Assembly (NCBI GenBank): GCA_022414725.1
Contig: JAJSRW010001615.1
Location: 26,001-90,000, forward strand
Direction: 5' to 3'
Length of the DNA: 64,000 nt
Source: Microglena sp. YARC
Lineage: Eukaryota; Chlorophyta; Chlorophyceae; Chlamydomonadales; Chlamydomonadaceae
This document shows, one piece after another, positions 32,401 to 41,627 of the stretch. Positions within the stretch are counted from its first letter, which is position 1. Every line of letters begins with the position of its first letter. The notes beneath the pieces were generated by a model. The model was given only the letters and a program-made list of their open reading frames with translations, made no database searches and was not told where the DNA came from. A program made the position numbers and the translations under genes.

Positions 32401-32550
32401 ACACCCCCTCCTCTCTCTCCCTCCTTCTCCTCCTCCCCCCCACCCCTCCTCCCCCCCTCCTCCCCCAACCACCCCAACCCCCCAACCCAACCCAACCCAC
32501 GACCCGCCCCCTCCCTCTACTCCCACCCCCACTGCACCACCACATGCACA
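27860..32550 (+). repeat. About 20 copies of the PPCDC exon B 5' edge with acceptor in a C-rich array
   Basis: Blocks with (CA)CAG|GACGAGGACGAGTGGCGC, AAGTGGCAGGCGGTGGGAGA and GAGGTTGTTCACATAGAGTT recur near 27868, 28006, 28143, 28275, 28407, 28538, 28793, 28958, 29487, 29651, 29971, 30171, 30361, 30553, 30994, 31677, 31903, 32151, 32317 and finally the real exon. The four at 28143-28538 are spaced 131-133 bp. The others are separated by 100-650 bp of CCCTCCTCC/CCACCACC sequence. Each encodes about 22 residues of DEDEWRKWQAVGDEVVHIEL and then runs into intron without a donor. Confidence 0.88.
28600..31660. repeat. Polypyrimidine (C/T-rich) low-complexity tract
   Basis: Plus-strand CCCCTCCTCC, CTCCCTCTCCTCC and long C-runs, with a 70-bp-like subarray CCCACCTCCCTCTCCTCCTC..CCTTACCCACCATCTCCC at 31090-31430. 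28725-28790 and 29455-29480 contain ATAAACCCTAAACC telomere-like bits. The 543-codon Pro/Thr/Ser frame at 30031-31662 is an artefact of this composition. Confidence 0.9.
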
Positions 32551-32553
32551 CAG

Positions 32554-32744
32554 GACGAGGAGGAGTGGCGCAAGTGGCAGGTCGGTGGGATGAGGTTGTT
32601 CACATAGAGTTGCGCCGCTGGGCCGATGTCCTTGTCATCGCTCCCCTGTCCGCCAACACTCTAGCCAAGATGGCGGCTGGCATGTGTGACAATCTGCTCA
32701 CTTGTATCGTGCGCGCTTGGGACTTCTCAGCTTACCCAATGCTG
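32554..32744 (+). CDS. PPCDC exon B: active-site histidine and SANT motif
   Basis: It begins after ACACAG and ends CCAATGCTG|GTGAGT. It encodes DEEEWRKWQ..DEVVHIELRRWADVLVIAPL, SANTLAKMAAGMCDNLLTC and IVRAWDFSAYPML; VVHIEL carries the catalytic His of PPCDC. It is 191 nt, one short of 64 codons: near 32580 GGTCGGTGGGATGAGG stands where other copies have GGCGGTGGGAGACGAGG, shifting frame. Given similar single-base indels elsewhere this may be a consensus error; otherwise the gene is broken. Confidence 0.82.
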
Positions 32745-32754
32745 GTGAGTAGCT

Positions 32755-33048
32755 ATCACAACCACCGCCTCAGTCATAACCACCACCACAGCCACAGCCA
32801 TCACCACAACTATCACCACCACCACCATCACCACCACCACAACTACCACCACCACCATAACTACCACCACAACTATCACCACCACCACCACCACCACCAT
32901 AACCACCACCAAAAGTAGCACCTCCTCCACCAACACTACCCCACCCCCCCCACCCCACCCCACCCACCCCACACACACACCACACACACCACCATACACA
33001 CACACACCACACACACACACCACCACTCACTCATACCAACACAAACAT
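32755..33048. repeat. (CCA)n and (CA)n low-complexity intron
   Basis: ACCACCACCATCACC repeats to 32910, then CCCCACC and CACACACCAC runs, between exon B and the partial exon C copy. No coding evidence. Confidence 0.9.
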
Positions 33049-33112
33049 CGTAGGTTGCACCAGCCATGAACACCCTACTGAGGAACCATCCCTTCACCTC
33101 TCAACACCTCAA
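33049..33112 (+). pseudogene. Partial copy of PPCDC exon C 5' edge with acceptor
   Basis: ATCGTAG|GTTGCACCAGCC encodes VAPAMNTLLRNHPFTSQHLN and then runs into ACTATCACC repeats. Compared with the real exon, MWDS is LRNH, losing the conserved Met-Trp of PAMN..MW. It is upstream of the real exon with an intact AG. Confidence 0.8.
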
Positions 33113-33210
33113 CTATCACCACCAACAACAACACTACCACTACCCACCCACCCTACCCACCACCCACGCACACACACACACCAACACCAACACCAACACC
33201 AACACCATAG

Positions 33211-33294
33211 GTCGCACCAGCCATGAACACCCTAATGTGGGATAGTCCCTTCACCTCTCAGCACCTCAACGTTTTGAAGGGACTCGGCGTTACG
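33211..33294 (+). CDS. PPCDC exon C: PAMNTLMW active-site motif
   Basis: 84 nt, phase 0 at both ends, after CCATAG and before GTACGA. It encodes VAPAMNTLMWDSPFTSQHLN then VLKGLGVT. PAMNxxMW holds the catalytic Asn and Met of the family. It joins exon B as AYPML|VAPAMN and exon D as GVT|VVPPVSKRLACGD, matching the order in plant and animal enzymes. Confidence 0.88.
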
Positions 33295-34687
33295 GTACGA
33301 CTTTTTCATGCTTGTATGTATGTATGTATGTACTAGTACGGTAGCCCGTGTGGCTGGTGGCCACACATACACACATCACCCCCACCCCAATCATAATAGG
33401 GTGACTGTGGGGCTGGGTTATACAATGGGCTACACATGTGTCCTCACCACCCCTCTCATAAACACAGTCATCATGTTTCCCCCACTTCAAATGCTGACGC
33501 ATCTGTTCCCCCCCCCCCCCCCCCCCCCCCCCCCTCCCTACACACCCCACACACACTCCACTCTGCCCAAACCTCGACCCACGCCACTCTCAAATTTGCC
33601 CCACCCCTTTAGGCGCCAACACACACGTACTTCCCTGCTTCTCTGTTCCCATTAATCTGTCCTCCACTCGGCCACTTTAGCAGTTGGGTTTAACAGAAGC
33701 GATTATGATGTTTCCAGCTGCGATCGAAACCGCGCAGACGTTAGGAAATGCTAAGACTTTTGGCAATTGCAAACGAACGTCTGCGCAGTTTCAGACTCAG
33801 CAAGAAACATCGGAATTGCGCGAGAGCAAAGCTGCTTACCTACAGCTTCCTCTTGGCGCAAAGATTCCATGCTGGGCGTGGAAGCTGTTTCCTGAAAGGT
33901 CTTCGTGCAGTCAACTCTGTCACGCACTCGCTACGGCTCAGCGCGTAGATACCCTTATCGTTGCAGGGTGGGAGTGGTGTGGTGTGGGGGGGGGGAGGCC
34001 TTTAAGAGGAGCACAAAAAAGAGTTGGATTTCTTTAATGTGCACAGCAATCTCTGTCATAGCCCTCCACATCCAAGATGTCAGCAATGGCCTCACGCACT
34101 GTGTTGCAGTCCTTGGCGCAGAAGTATGGAGCGCAGAAGCATGGGGCACAGAAGTTATGATACTGACAGCGCAAAGCACATAAGTACTGATGTGACGGTA
34201 TGTGATATGGTCACAAAATGATGAAACATGATGATATATGACGGTATATTATATGATAACGAAAACAATGATGATGAAAAGAATACACCGGTATGGTGAT
34301 CAAAAGTAGTCATGATTCTGCCTGGTGGGTCGTGGCATTAAGAGAGCCCTGTCTTACGGCGGTAAACAACGGGCTGCTACTTAACCTGGGCAGTGCTACC
34401 ACGGCGCTTGACTGCGACCACGCACACTAAAGCGCACCGTAGAGATTGAAGCCCAGCGCCTTCTTCAGTCGAAATGAACAACCATTGAACCATTCGCCAA
34501 ACCGGGACCAATTGGGGGGCAATTTAAGTCTAATTTAGCCAGATCCATGCGTCGCCATGCAGCGATGGAAGGGCCACACTTCGTCAGAAAAAACAGTGAA
34601 TCCTGTCTATGAATATACCCTAAACCCTAAAAACCCTAAAAACCCTAAACCTTAAACCCTTAAAACAAATGAATCCTTTCTATAACT
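33295..34687. other. Intron with C-run and an unassigned coding-like stretch
   Basis: A C-run lies at 33509-33534. 33680-33970 is non-repetitive, with an open frame reading LLAIANERLRSFRLSKKHRN and ending LRAVNSVTHSLRLSA*; it is basic, unassigned and could be a transposon scrap. 34318-34345 is a SINE tail fragment, 34530-34595 matches 14612-14680, and 34612-34670 carries five CCCTAAA(AA)-type telomere-like repeats. Confidence 0.45.
34612..34670 (+). repeat. Interstitial telomere-like repeats (CCCTAAA variants)
   Basis: ACCCTAAACCCTAAAAACCC continues for about 55 bp. It is of the plant/green-algal TTTAGGG type with irregular spacing, internal to the chromosome sequence. Weaker similar motifs at 8341-8372, 28725-28790 and 29455-29480. 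Confidence 0.75.
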
Positions 34688-34850
34688 GGGGACCAGCATA
34701 TCATTAGTGACCGGCATATCATACGATTTTCACCAAAGGCGAGTATGATATCATATGATATCAAATGAATTGCATCATATGATATTGTCTTCAAATGGCA
34801 ACTTTAGCCTAGTCAGACTGCCGGCATCATATAATATGGTATGATGACAT

Positions 34851-37800
34851 GACAGGTGTCTCATCGACTGATGCATGAAGTGGACTAAGGTGCCTTGCAT
34901 GGAACATCAGAGGACAACTCAGTGTTCTGAGCAGCTGCGGTGCAGCAATGAAAGTGGTGAGAAAACACGACATTTTATTGTTTTCACACACAGGGGTGCG
35001 TGGCCAGCTAGACACCCCCCACATTCCAGGTTTCAAATGCCTTTCTTGTGCCCCTCGCCCCAAGTTGAGCAAGGATGGGGGGGTCGCTATCTATGTCCGC
35101 ACTTGCCTAAATGCTACTTTAGTCCATGAGGCACCTGAATTAGGCATGGCATGGATTCGCATACATGGAACACACATTGGTGTGTGCTATATCCCACATG
35201 CTAACAGCTCATACTACAAACATGGTGACGACTGCATTAGTATAGAGGACCACTTCCTCACTCTAGGTAAAATCATTGGGAACTTCCAGGAAAAAGGCAA
35301 CGTTGTGGTGATGGGTGACTTCAACGCTCGGGTTGGTCTTGGTGTGGACAATGATGATACCGAGTTTAGGAGATGAACCAGTATCCCAAACCAGTAGTAC
35401 AGCCCCCAACCAAACCATTCAACCGAGGTGTAGCATGGACACAGCTCCCCCCAATCGATTGGGGGGGCCCTACTCCAGCTATGTGTAGTAACTGGGTCTT
35501 ATCATCCTTAACGGTAGAACAGAAGGTGATATGCAAGGTGCACATACCTTCTTTGCAGATGGCATGGACAAGAAATCTGTCATTGATTATGCGCTAGCCG
35601 CCCCTAGTCTTCTCAACACCCCAGGAGTCAAGTTTAGTGTGGCTCCCAAGCATGACTGCCCTCTCAGGCCCGGGGGTGGAAAGTTTGACCACATGCCTAT
35701 CACCACTCCACATACCAGATGCTGCCCTTAGGCCTTCTCAAGGTACTATTAGTACACCTGCTGGTGGTAAACCTTCGCCCAAACTGAAATGGAAAGACAA
35801 CTATGTCCAGATGTATGCACACACAATTAAGCGTGATCCAGACGTTAACCGATTACTTGACAATGCACTCCATAGCTCATCTATGGAAGATTCAGAGAAG
35901 GGGATTGCTAGTGCTATTGAACTAGCCATAAGCAAATGCACACCATGTCACAAACCTGTAGCTAAGCGTAAGCACGGGCCCGTGAACGCATGGTATGATG
36001 ATGAATGCAATCGTGCTAGACAGGCAGCAAGCCAAGCAGAACATCAACATGGCTCTAGCTCTGACTTGGCTGGTTCTATGCACAAGGAGTACAAGAGGAT
36101 TCTCAGAAGAAAGAAGAGGAAGTGGCTAGAAACACGCATGGAGAACCTTCATAACGAATCTTCGGCATAATCCGAAAAGTTTTTGGAAAGACGTGCGTGA
36201 GCCTAACAAGGCCACTACGGCAGATATCACAATTCATGATTGGACTGATTATTTTGCAGACCTCTTTGATGTGCAAGTAGGTATTGATCCAAGTCTGGAT
36301 GCTAGGGACTTTGTCCCTCAAGCTGATGGACCTCAGATAGAGGCCGCACCAACATGGTTATGTCAAGACTTTACCACCCAGGAGGTGTTTTTCTGTTCTC
36401 CAATCCCTACGGAAAAAACTCCTCCCCCGGGGTAGATGGTATCCCTGCAGAATGGTACAGATTTGCTTCCCATGAGGCCAACTCCCGATTTGTACAAGCT
36501 ATGACTAACCTGTTTAATCTCATCTGGAAGACTTCTTACCCTAGCCAATGGGCTGCAGCTGCCTTGGTACCCGTACCCAAATCCAAAGGCAGTGTGTATG
36601 ACAAGGACAACTATCGAGGTCTTGCGGTGAGCAACTCCATAGGAAAGATCTTCTCCCTTTGCATGCTACGTAGACTAGATGATTGGTCAGAAGAATTCAA
36701 CCTCAGAGCCGCTGGCCAATTTGGATTTAGAAGTGGTAGGGGTACTGCAGATGCATCATTCATTCTTAACCATATTGTAGATAAATATAGAGAAAATAAA
36801 AAACCACTCTTTGTGGCTTTTGTTGATTTCAAGAAGGCTTATGATTGGGTCAACAGAGACTTGCTATGGGATTGCTTAGCAAGGCTAGGAGTCAAGGACC
36901 CCTATCTCAGTATTATGAAGTCCATGTATAATCATGTTGTTTTCCAAGTTTCGCCTACATGGGGACATTGGATCCTCCTTTCCATCCCTTGTAGGAGTTA
37001 AACAAGGAGACCCCCTATCCCCACTCCTATTCGGTCTGTTCATTGATAGAATTGAATCGTTCCTCCAATCCAAGCTCCCAAATGTAGGGGCTGAGCTTAG
37101 GGGAAAGATTCTGCAACTGTTACTTTATGCTGATGACCTAGCTATAATGGCAGAATCCCCGGCAGATATGCAAGCGATGCTTGACTGCCTGAGAGATTTC
37201 TGCGAGGCTACTAAGATGGCTGTGAATATAAAGAAAACTGAGATTGTCGTTTTCAACAAACAATTCTGTGATGAGGCCCGCATGGATCCTGATTACAAAT
37301 TTGTCTATGATGGAGCACAACTTTCTACAAAGTTATCTTTTATCTACTTGGGATCCTCTTTGTGGATGGTGACTCAAGCAATCGTGCAAAAGCTGCTTTT
37401 TCTAGGATGCTCACTAAGGCCAAAAGGCACACCACATGCTTCGTAGGCGATGCCATACTATGGAGATATACAATATTGATATTCTCACCCACCTGTTTGA
37501 TTCTCTTGTACAACCTATCCTGAATTTTGGCTGTGAGGTGTGGGCTCCTTCTATTCTGAACAACACACTTATCTCAAATGACCATGCTTGTGAGAAATGG
37601 CATAGAGGTATAACTTAAACAAATGTTGGGTGTTTGCCAATCTACTACATCTAATATTATCATGGAAGAGCTGGGTAGAACCCCGTTGTGTTTTGCTTGG
37701 CTTAAACAAGCTTTGCGCTTCTGGAACAAGACCATACATAAAGAACCTGAGGATCTCATTAGAATGGCTCTTGAGGAATCTTTTGACTCCAACACTGGCT

Positions 37801-38732
37801 GGGTTCATGACTTGCGTTGTGCTCTCCACAAGCTAGGATCCAGTAAAAACATCAACATTTTGGAGGCTGTCGATGTCGAAGGTATTATGTCTGAAGTTTT
37901 TGAGTCATGGAGGTTTAAGTACCCAAGTGACACCAATGCAGTTAGAGACATCCCTGATGAGAGAAGGGTTGGCTTTAAACGCCTCCGATACCAAAAATGG
38001 TTCGCAGCAACAGCAATGATGAGAATGGCTTGATTCCCTTTACATCCGCCTTACATAAGCAGGATCAGATTCGTTTCTATAGCACAGTTTAGAATGGGTT
38101 CCCATTGGCTGAACACAGAAAGAATGAGGGTGGTGGATAGAGCACACATCCCTCGCTCAATGAGACACTGTCAAATGTGTGGGTTCCAAAAAACTGAGGA
38201 TGAAATGCATATGTTTGAGTGCCCTTTTTATAATGATATTCGCCTCCGCTACCAGAATCTGTTTACAGATATTTATAGGCATGTCCATGAGGATACCGAC
38301 TTAACCGTATGGAATGTGGAATTCTGCGATTCCACATTCAGAACCTTTGTGAATGGAAATGGCACTAAGTCTTTTTGGAGCAACCTAGCCGACTATCTTT
38401 CTACTTGTAGAAGAGCAAGACAGGAAGCCCTGGACTGCTTAGTGGCACCGTAATTTATTATCCCTTTTTTTCTTCTTGAGACTTCTCATTTGTTAGCTTC
38501 TTACCTCCGCCACTGTAAGTGGTTGAGATCTGGGTCCTGCTCTAAGGGGTTTAATTCCTACGCCACCAAAACGGTGGTTGGGAGTTTGGTTTGTTTGTCC
38601 TCGACACACCCCTGATGTAATGGGGTTTTTTGCTTTGTGGGTGCTTTTTCTTTTTGTTTAAAGCACAGAGTCTCATACACCCTCGCGGTGTCAAGTAGAC
38701 TTTAACATGTAATGTAATGTAATGTAATGTAA
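34851..38732 (+). mobile_element. Nearly full-length degenerate LINE (non-LTR retrotransposon)
   Basis: 3.88 kb with an APE-type endonuclease, reverse transcriptase and C-terminal Cys/His motif, a 3' UTR and an (AATGT)n tail. TATGATGACAT (34840-34850) and TATGATGTCAT (38733-38743) flank it, a target duplication of 11 bp with one mismatch. The clade was not determined. It lies in sense orientation in PPCDC intron 3. The 3' end matches the truncated copy at 22991-23437. Confidence 0.88.
34883..38453 (+). pseudogene. LINE ORF: endonuclease and reverse transcriptase, frameshifted
   Basis: The endonuclease part (34948-35376) has GGVAIYVR and VVVMGDFNARVGLG, then a stop. The RT part (36354-37001, continuing in another frame to 37446) has PGVDGIPAEWYRF, NYRGLAVSNSIGKIFS, GQFGFRSGRGTADASF, FVDFKKAYDWVNRDLLW, GVKQGDPLSPLLFGLF and LLYADDLAIMAES, i.e. 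the catalytic YADD. Downstream: NFGCEVWAPS (about 37520) and CQMCGFQKTEDEMHMFECPF (38170-38228), a C-x2-C..H-x4-C finger. At least four frame changes or stops show it is not active. Confidence 0.86.
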
Positions 38733-38755
38733 TATGATGTCATATTGCCGTTCCC

Positions 38756-39025
38756 TACGTATCATATGATGTTGACCCGGCCCAAAAGCTACCATGAGCA
38801 CCACAGTAATATGCAGACTTAGGAACGTGCCCGGAAAAAAGGAAAGGGCCTTCCCTAAATAAGAGCGTTAAAATTTAATATTAAATACAAGTTGTTATAT
38901 AATCTATAGTTAATTAAAACTGTTACTCTTAAAGAAGGGTGATAGCTTACAATATTACACCCCTAAAAACTCTCTTTCTAACTCCCCAGGGGTCAAGGGG
39001 TGCCCCCCCCTTTCCCCCAGGGGGG
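38756..39025. other. AT-rich intron with a hairpin, no gene
   Basis: 38969-39040 holds an imperfect inverted repeat (CTCTCTTTCTAACTCCCC against GGGGGGTTAGAGAGAG) around a C-run. No coding evidence. Confidence 0.5.
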
Positions 39026-39285
39026 TTAGAGAGAGCACTTAGTACCCCCCTGCGGTGGTCGCAAGCAATTGTAGTTCTCATCTCTAAATGGGACTTAGCT
39101 TTATATCTTCAGCTATAATTAGATACCCCCCCAGCATAGCGTTAGCTATAAATGACTTGAAAGAGTCCATCGAACGAGTAAAATAAGGGTGGCCCCTAAA
39201 ATAAGGGGGGTGGATTACACCTCACACAATTTTATAGGGAAGGGGCCACCCTTATTTTAAATTTCTATTTAAGTGCTCTCTCTAA
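39026..39285. mobile_element. MITE-like element with 16-bp perfect terminal inverted repeats
   Basis: TTAGAGAGAGCACTTA (39026-39041) and its exact reverse complement (39270-39285) bound 260 bp without an ORF. Inside, AAATAAGGGTGGCCCCT (39181-39197) pairs with AGGGGCCACCCTTATTT (39241-39257). No clear target duplication was seen, and only one copy is in the window, so the mobile nature is inferred. Confidence 0.5.
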
Positions 39286-39388
39286 ATTAAACATTCTCTC
39301 AAGTATGGTCTAAAATTTTGCGCGCGCTCCCAGAAATGGCTCCAGAAAACCCCGGAACTTGGTTACATGGCTTATAGAGTTATAGTTA

Positions 39389-39656
39389 GGGACCGACATA
39401 TACAGGGATTTTTATTTCCACTATATATAGCGATCGCTAGTTTTGACCCCGTTTTATCGAAATTATCGCTATAACAAAAGAAAAAAGGTTTTTTATGCCG
39501 CATATCATATGATGTAGGTCAAAGGTGCGTATGATATCATATGATATCATACAAACTGCATCATATGATATTGCTTATAAATGGTAATTTTAGCCTAGTC
39601 GGACTGCCAGCATCATATGATGACATGATATCATATTATATCATATTGCCGTTCCC
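39389..39656 (+). mobile_element. MITE-A copy 5, interrupted by a MITE-B fragment
   Basis: TA|GGGACCGACATAT at the left and TCATATTGCCGTTCCC at the right are MITE-A ends. Between 39403 and 39496 lies MITE-B-related sequence. The body resumes at GCCGCATATCATATGATG with the TAATTTTAGCCTAGTCGGAC landmark. Confidence 0.75.
39403..39496 (+). mobile_element. MITE-B fragment nested in MITE-A
   Basis: CAGGGATTTTTATTTCC, then CTATATATAGCGATCGCTAG and TTTTGACCCCGTTTT match the left third of 16970-17155. The right terminal CCCTG is missing. Bordering CCG(A)CATAT on both sides may be the remains of the target duplication. Confidence 0.65.
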
Positions 39657-39699
39657 AATTTATATTCCTCTCCTTATAGTCTATTATTATAACGCTAGA

Positions 39700-40328
39700 A
39701 TAGTACACCCACAATTCACTACACACACACCACCGCAACCCGCCGCACACAATTTCAGTTAACGCAGCTTCATGAGGCTAATGGTTCAAAGCCCCCTATC
39801 TCCCCCCCCCCCCCCCCCCCACCCCCACACCCACCCCCCCACCCACACCCACACATACACACACGCACGCACACACACACACCACCACACCCCGCCGCAC
39901 ACAATTGCAGTTAATGCAGCTTCGCAAGGCTAATGGGTCAAAGCCCCCATCCCCCCCACCCCACCCACCCCCCACCCCCCTACCCCCTACCCCCCACACC
40001 ACCACCCACACACACGCGCACACATACACACCCCACCCCACACAATATTAGTTAACGCTGCTTCACGAGGCTAATGGGTCAAAGCCCCCATCCCCCCCCC
40101 CCACACCACCCACCCACCCACCCACCCACCCATGCACACATACACACACCACTGCACCCAATTGTAGTAAACGCAGCTTCACGAGGCTAATGGGTCAAAG
40201 CCCCCCCATCCCCCCCCCCCCCCACCCACCCACCCCACTCCCCACCCACACATGCACACATACACACACCACCGCACCCAATTGTAGTAAACGCAGCCTC
40301 ACGAGGCTAATGGGTCAAAGCTCCCCCC

Positions 40329-40359
<31 letters not shown>

Positions 40360-40400
40360 ACACTCTCACACACACAAATAAACACACACACACACACAGA
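39700..40400. repeat. Five roughly 120-145-bp tandem units with CAATTGTAGTAAACGCAGC
   Basis: Units near 39750, 39900, 40044, 40160 and 40280 share TTAACGCAGCTTCACGAGGC and TAATGGGTCAAAGCCCCC, then a C-run and (CA)n. Their source is not one of the recognised exons. Frames differ between units, so no coding call. Confidence 0.85.
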
Positions 40401-41290
40401 ACGCTAGAATAATACCAACACAACTATCACCACCCACCACTATAACTACTACCACCACCACCACAGCTATCACACCCCACCAACACCACTACCACCACCA
40501 ACACCAACACCAACACCACAATTATCACCACCCACCACCATGAACACCAGTACCACCAACACCACCACAACTATCACCACCCAACAACACCACGACGATC
40601 ACCACCCAACAAAACCTACACCATTACAACTATCACCACCCTCTAACACCAACACCACCAACACCACAACTATCACAACACACCAACACCGCCAACACCA
40701 ACACCAACACAACTATCACCACACACCAACACCGCCAACACCAACACAACTATCACCACACCAACACCACCAACACTACCACCAACACCAGTACAACCAA
40801 CCCCACCAACACCACTACCACCAACACCAACACAACTATCACCACTACCACCAACACCACTACCACCAACACCAACACAACTATCACCACTACCACCAAC
40901 ACCACTACCACCAACATTACTACCACTAACACCACCACAACTATCACCACCAACACCAACACCCCTACCATCAATACCACCACAACTATCACCACCCACC
41001 AACACAACTACCACCAACACCCAGGTTGTACCACCAACACCACAAACACAATTATCATCACCCATCAAAACCACACCCACCAACACCACTACCGCCAACA
41101 CCAACGCCACCAACACCAACACCCCTACCATCACCACCACCACAACTATCACCACGCACCAACACAACTATCACCACACACCAACACCACCAAAACTACC
41201 ACCAACACCACTAGAACCAACACCACCAACACCAGTACCACCAACACCAACACAACTATCACCACAACTATCACCACTACCACCAACGCC
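40401..41290. repeat. (ACCAACACC)n / (AACTATCACC)n low-complexity intron
   Basis: Plus-strand ACCACCAACACC and CACAACTATCACCACC arrays reaching the exon D acceptor. A short copy of the exon D start (CCCAG|GTTGTACC) is embedded at 41028-41040. Confidence 0.9.
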
Positions 41291-41296
41291 ACCAAT

Positions 41297-41352
41297 GCCT
41301 AGGTTGTACCTCCTGTATCAAAACCATTGGCGTGTGGAGATGTTGGCACTGG
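41297..41352 (+). pseudogene. Partial copy of PPCDC exon D 5' edge with acceptor
   Basis: CCTAG|GTTGTACCTCC encodes VVPPVSKPLACGDVGTGA and then runs into the CCAACACC array. Nearly identical to 41451-41505 apart from K-P for K-R and LACG with one changed base. Upstream of the real exon, AG intact, no donor. Confidence 0.82.
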
Positions 41353-41450
41353 CGCCCAACACCGACACAACTATCACCATTACCACCGACACCACTACCA
41401 CCAACACCACTACCATTAACACCACAACCACCAACACCACCAACTCCCAG

Positions 41451-41627
41451 GTTGTACCTCCTGTATCAAAACGATTGGCGTGTGGAGATGTTGGCACAGG
41501 TGCCCTTGCTGACCCAGAGGACATTGGCCTGGCGGTGGCGGCAGCACTGGAGAAGGCAGGGTGGCCCCCAGCCCCCAGCCCCCAGGCTTCAGCTCCAGAC
41601 CTCAGTAACGAACTCACTAACTCCTAA
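41451..41627 (+). CDS. PPCDC exon D: ACGD clasp and C-terminus
   Basis: It follows TCCCAG and encodes VVPPVSKRLACGDVGTGAL, ADPEDIGLAVAAALEKAG, then WPPAPSPQ...NELTNS* to the stop at 41627. LACGDVGTGA contains the Cys of the flexible substrate clasp known in plant HAL3. The tail after EKAG is Pro/Ser-rich and may not be native: the repeats downstream encode an alternative ending DIGLVVAAALTYAGWEDLPV. Confidence 0.82.
   Translation, partial: VVPPVSKRLACGDVGTGALADPEDIGLAVAAALEKAGWPPAPSPQASAPDLSNELTNS

Larger units (their letters stand above)
34688..38755 (+). mobile_element. MITE-A copy 4, split by the LINE
   Basis: The left part (34688-34850) starts GGGACCAGCATATCATTAG, with its first 22 bp duplicated, and carries the AACTTTAGCCTAGTCAGAC landmark. 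The right part (38733-38755) ends ATATTGCCGTTCCC|TA. Together they make a complete MITE-A interrupted by the LINE at 34851-38732. Confidence 0.8.
26319..41627 (+). other. PPCDC (phosphopantothenoylcysteine decarboxylase, HAL3/CoaC-like) gene locus
   Basis: Four plus-strand exons read GSVAAIK..., DEDEWRKWQ..VVHIELRRWAD.., VAPAMNTLMW.. and VVPPVSKRLACGDVGTGAL in the order of known PPCDC proteins. This flavoprotein decarboxylates 4'-phosphopantothenoylcysteine to 4'-phosphopantetheine in coenzyme A synthesis, usually as a trimer in the cytosol (family knowledge). The active-site His, PAMN..MW and ACGD motifs are present. Missing are the first exon(s) with the N-terminal FMN-binding VTG. Exon junctions B/C/D are all phase 0. 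Introns contain a LINE, MITEs and large junction-derived arrays. Confidence 0.85.

Noticed and set aside
33049..33112. Second functional PAMN exon of PPCDC
   Set aside because: It has no donor, loses MW of PAMN..MW and runs into repeats.
39700..40400. Copies of a PPCDC exon between C and D
   Set aside because: GVT|VVPPVSKRL already joins in phase as in known enzymes, and the repeated AACGCAGCTTCACGAGG does not translate to any PPCDC segment.
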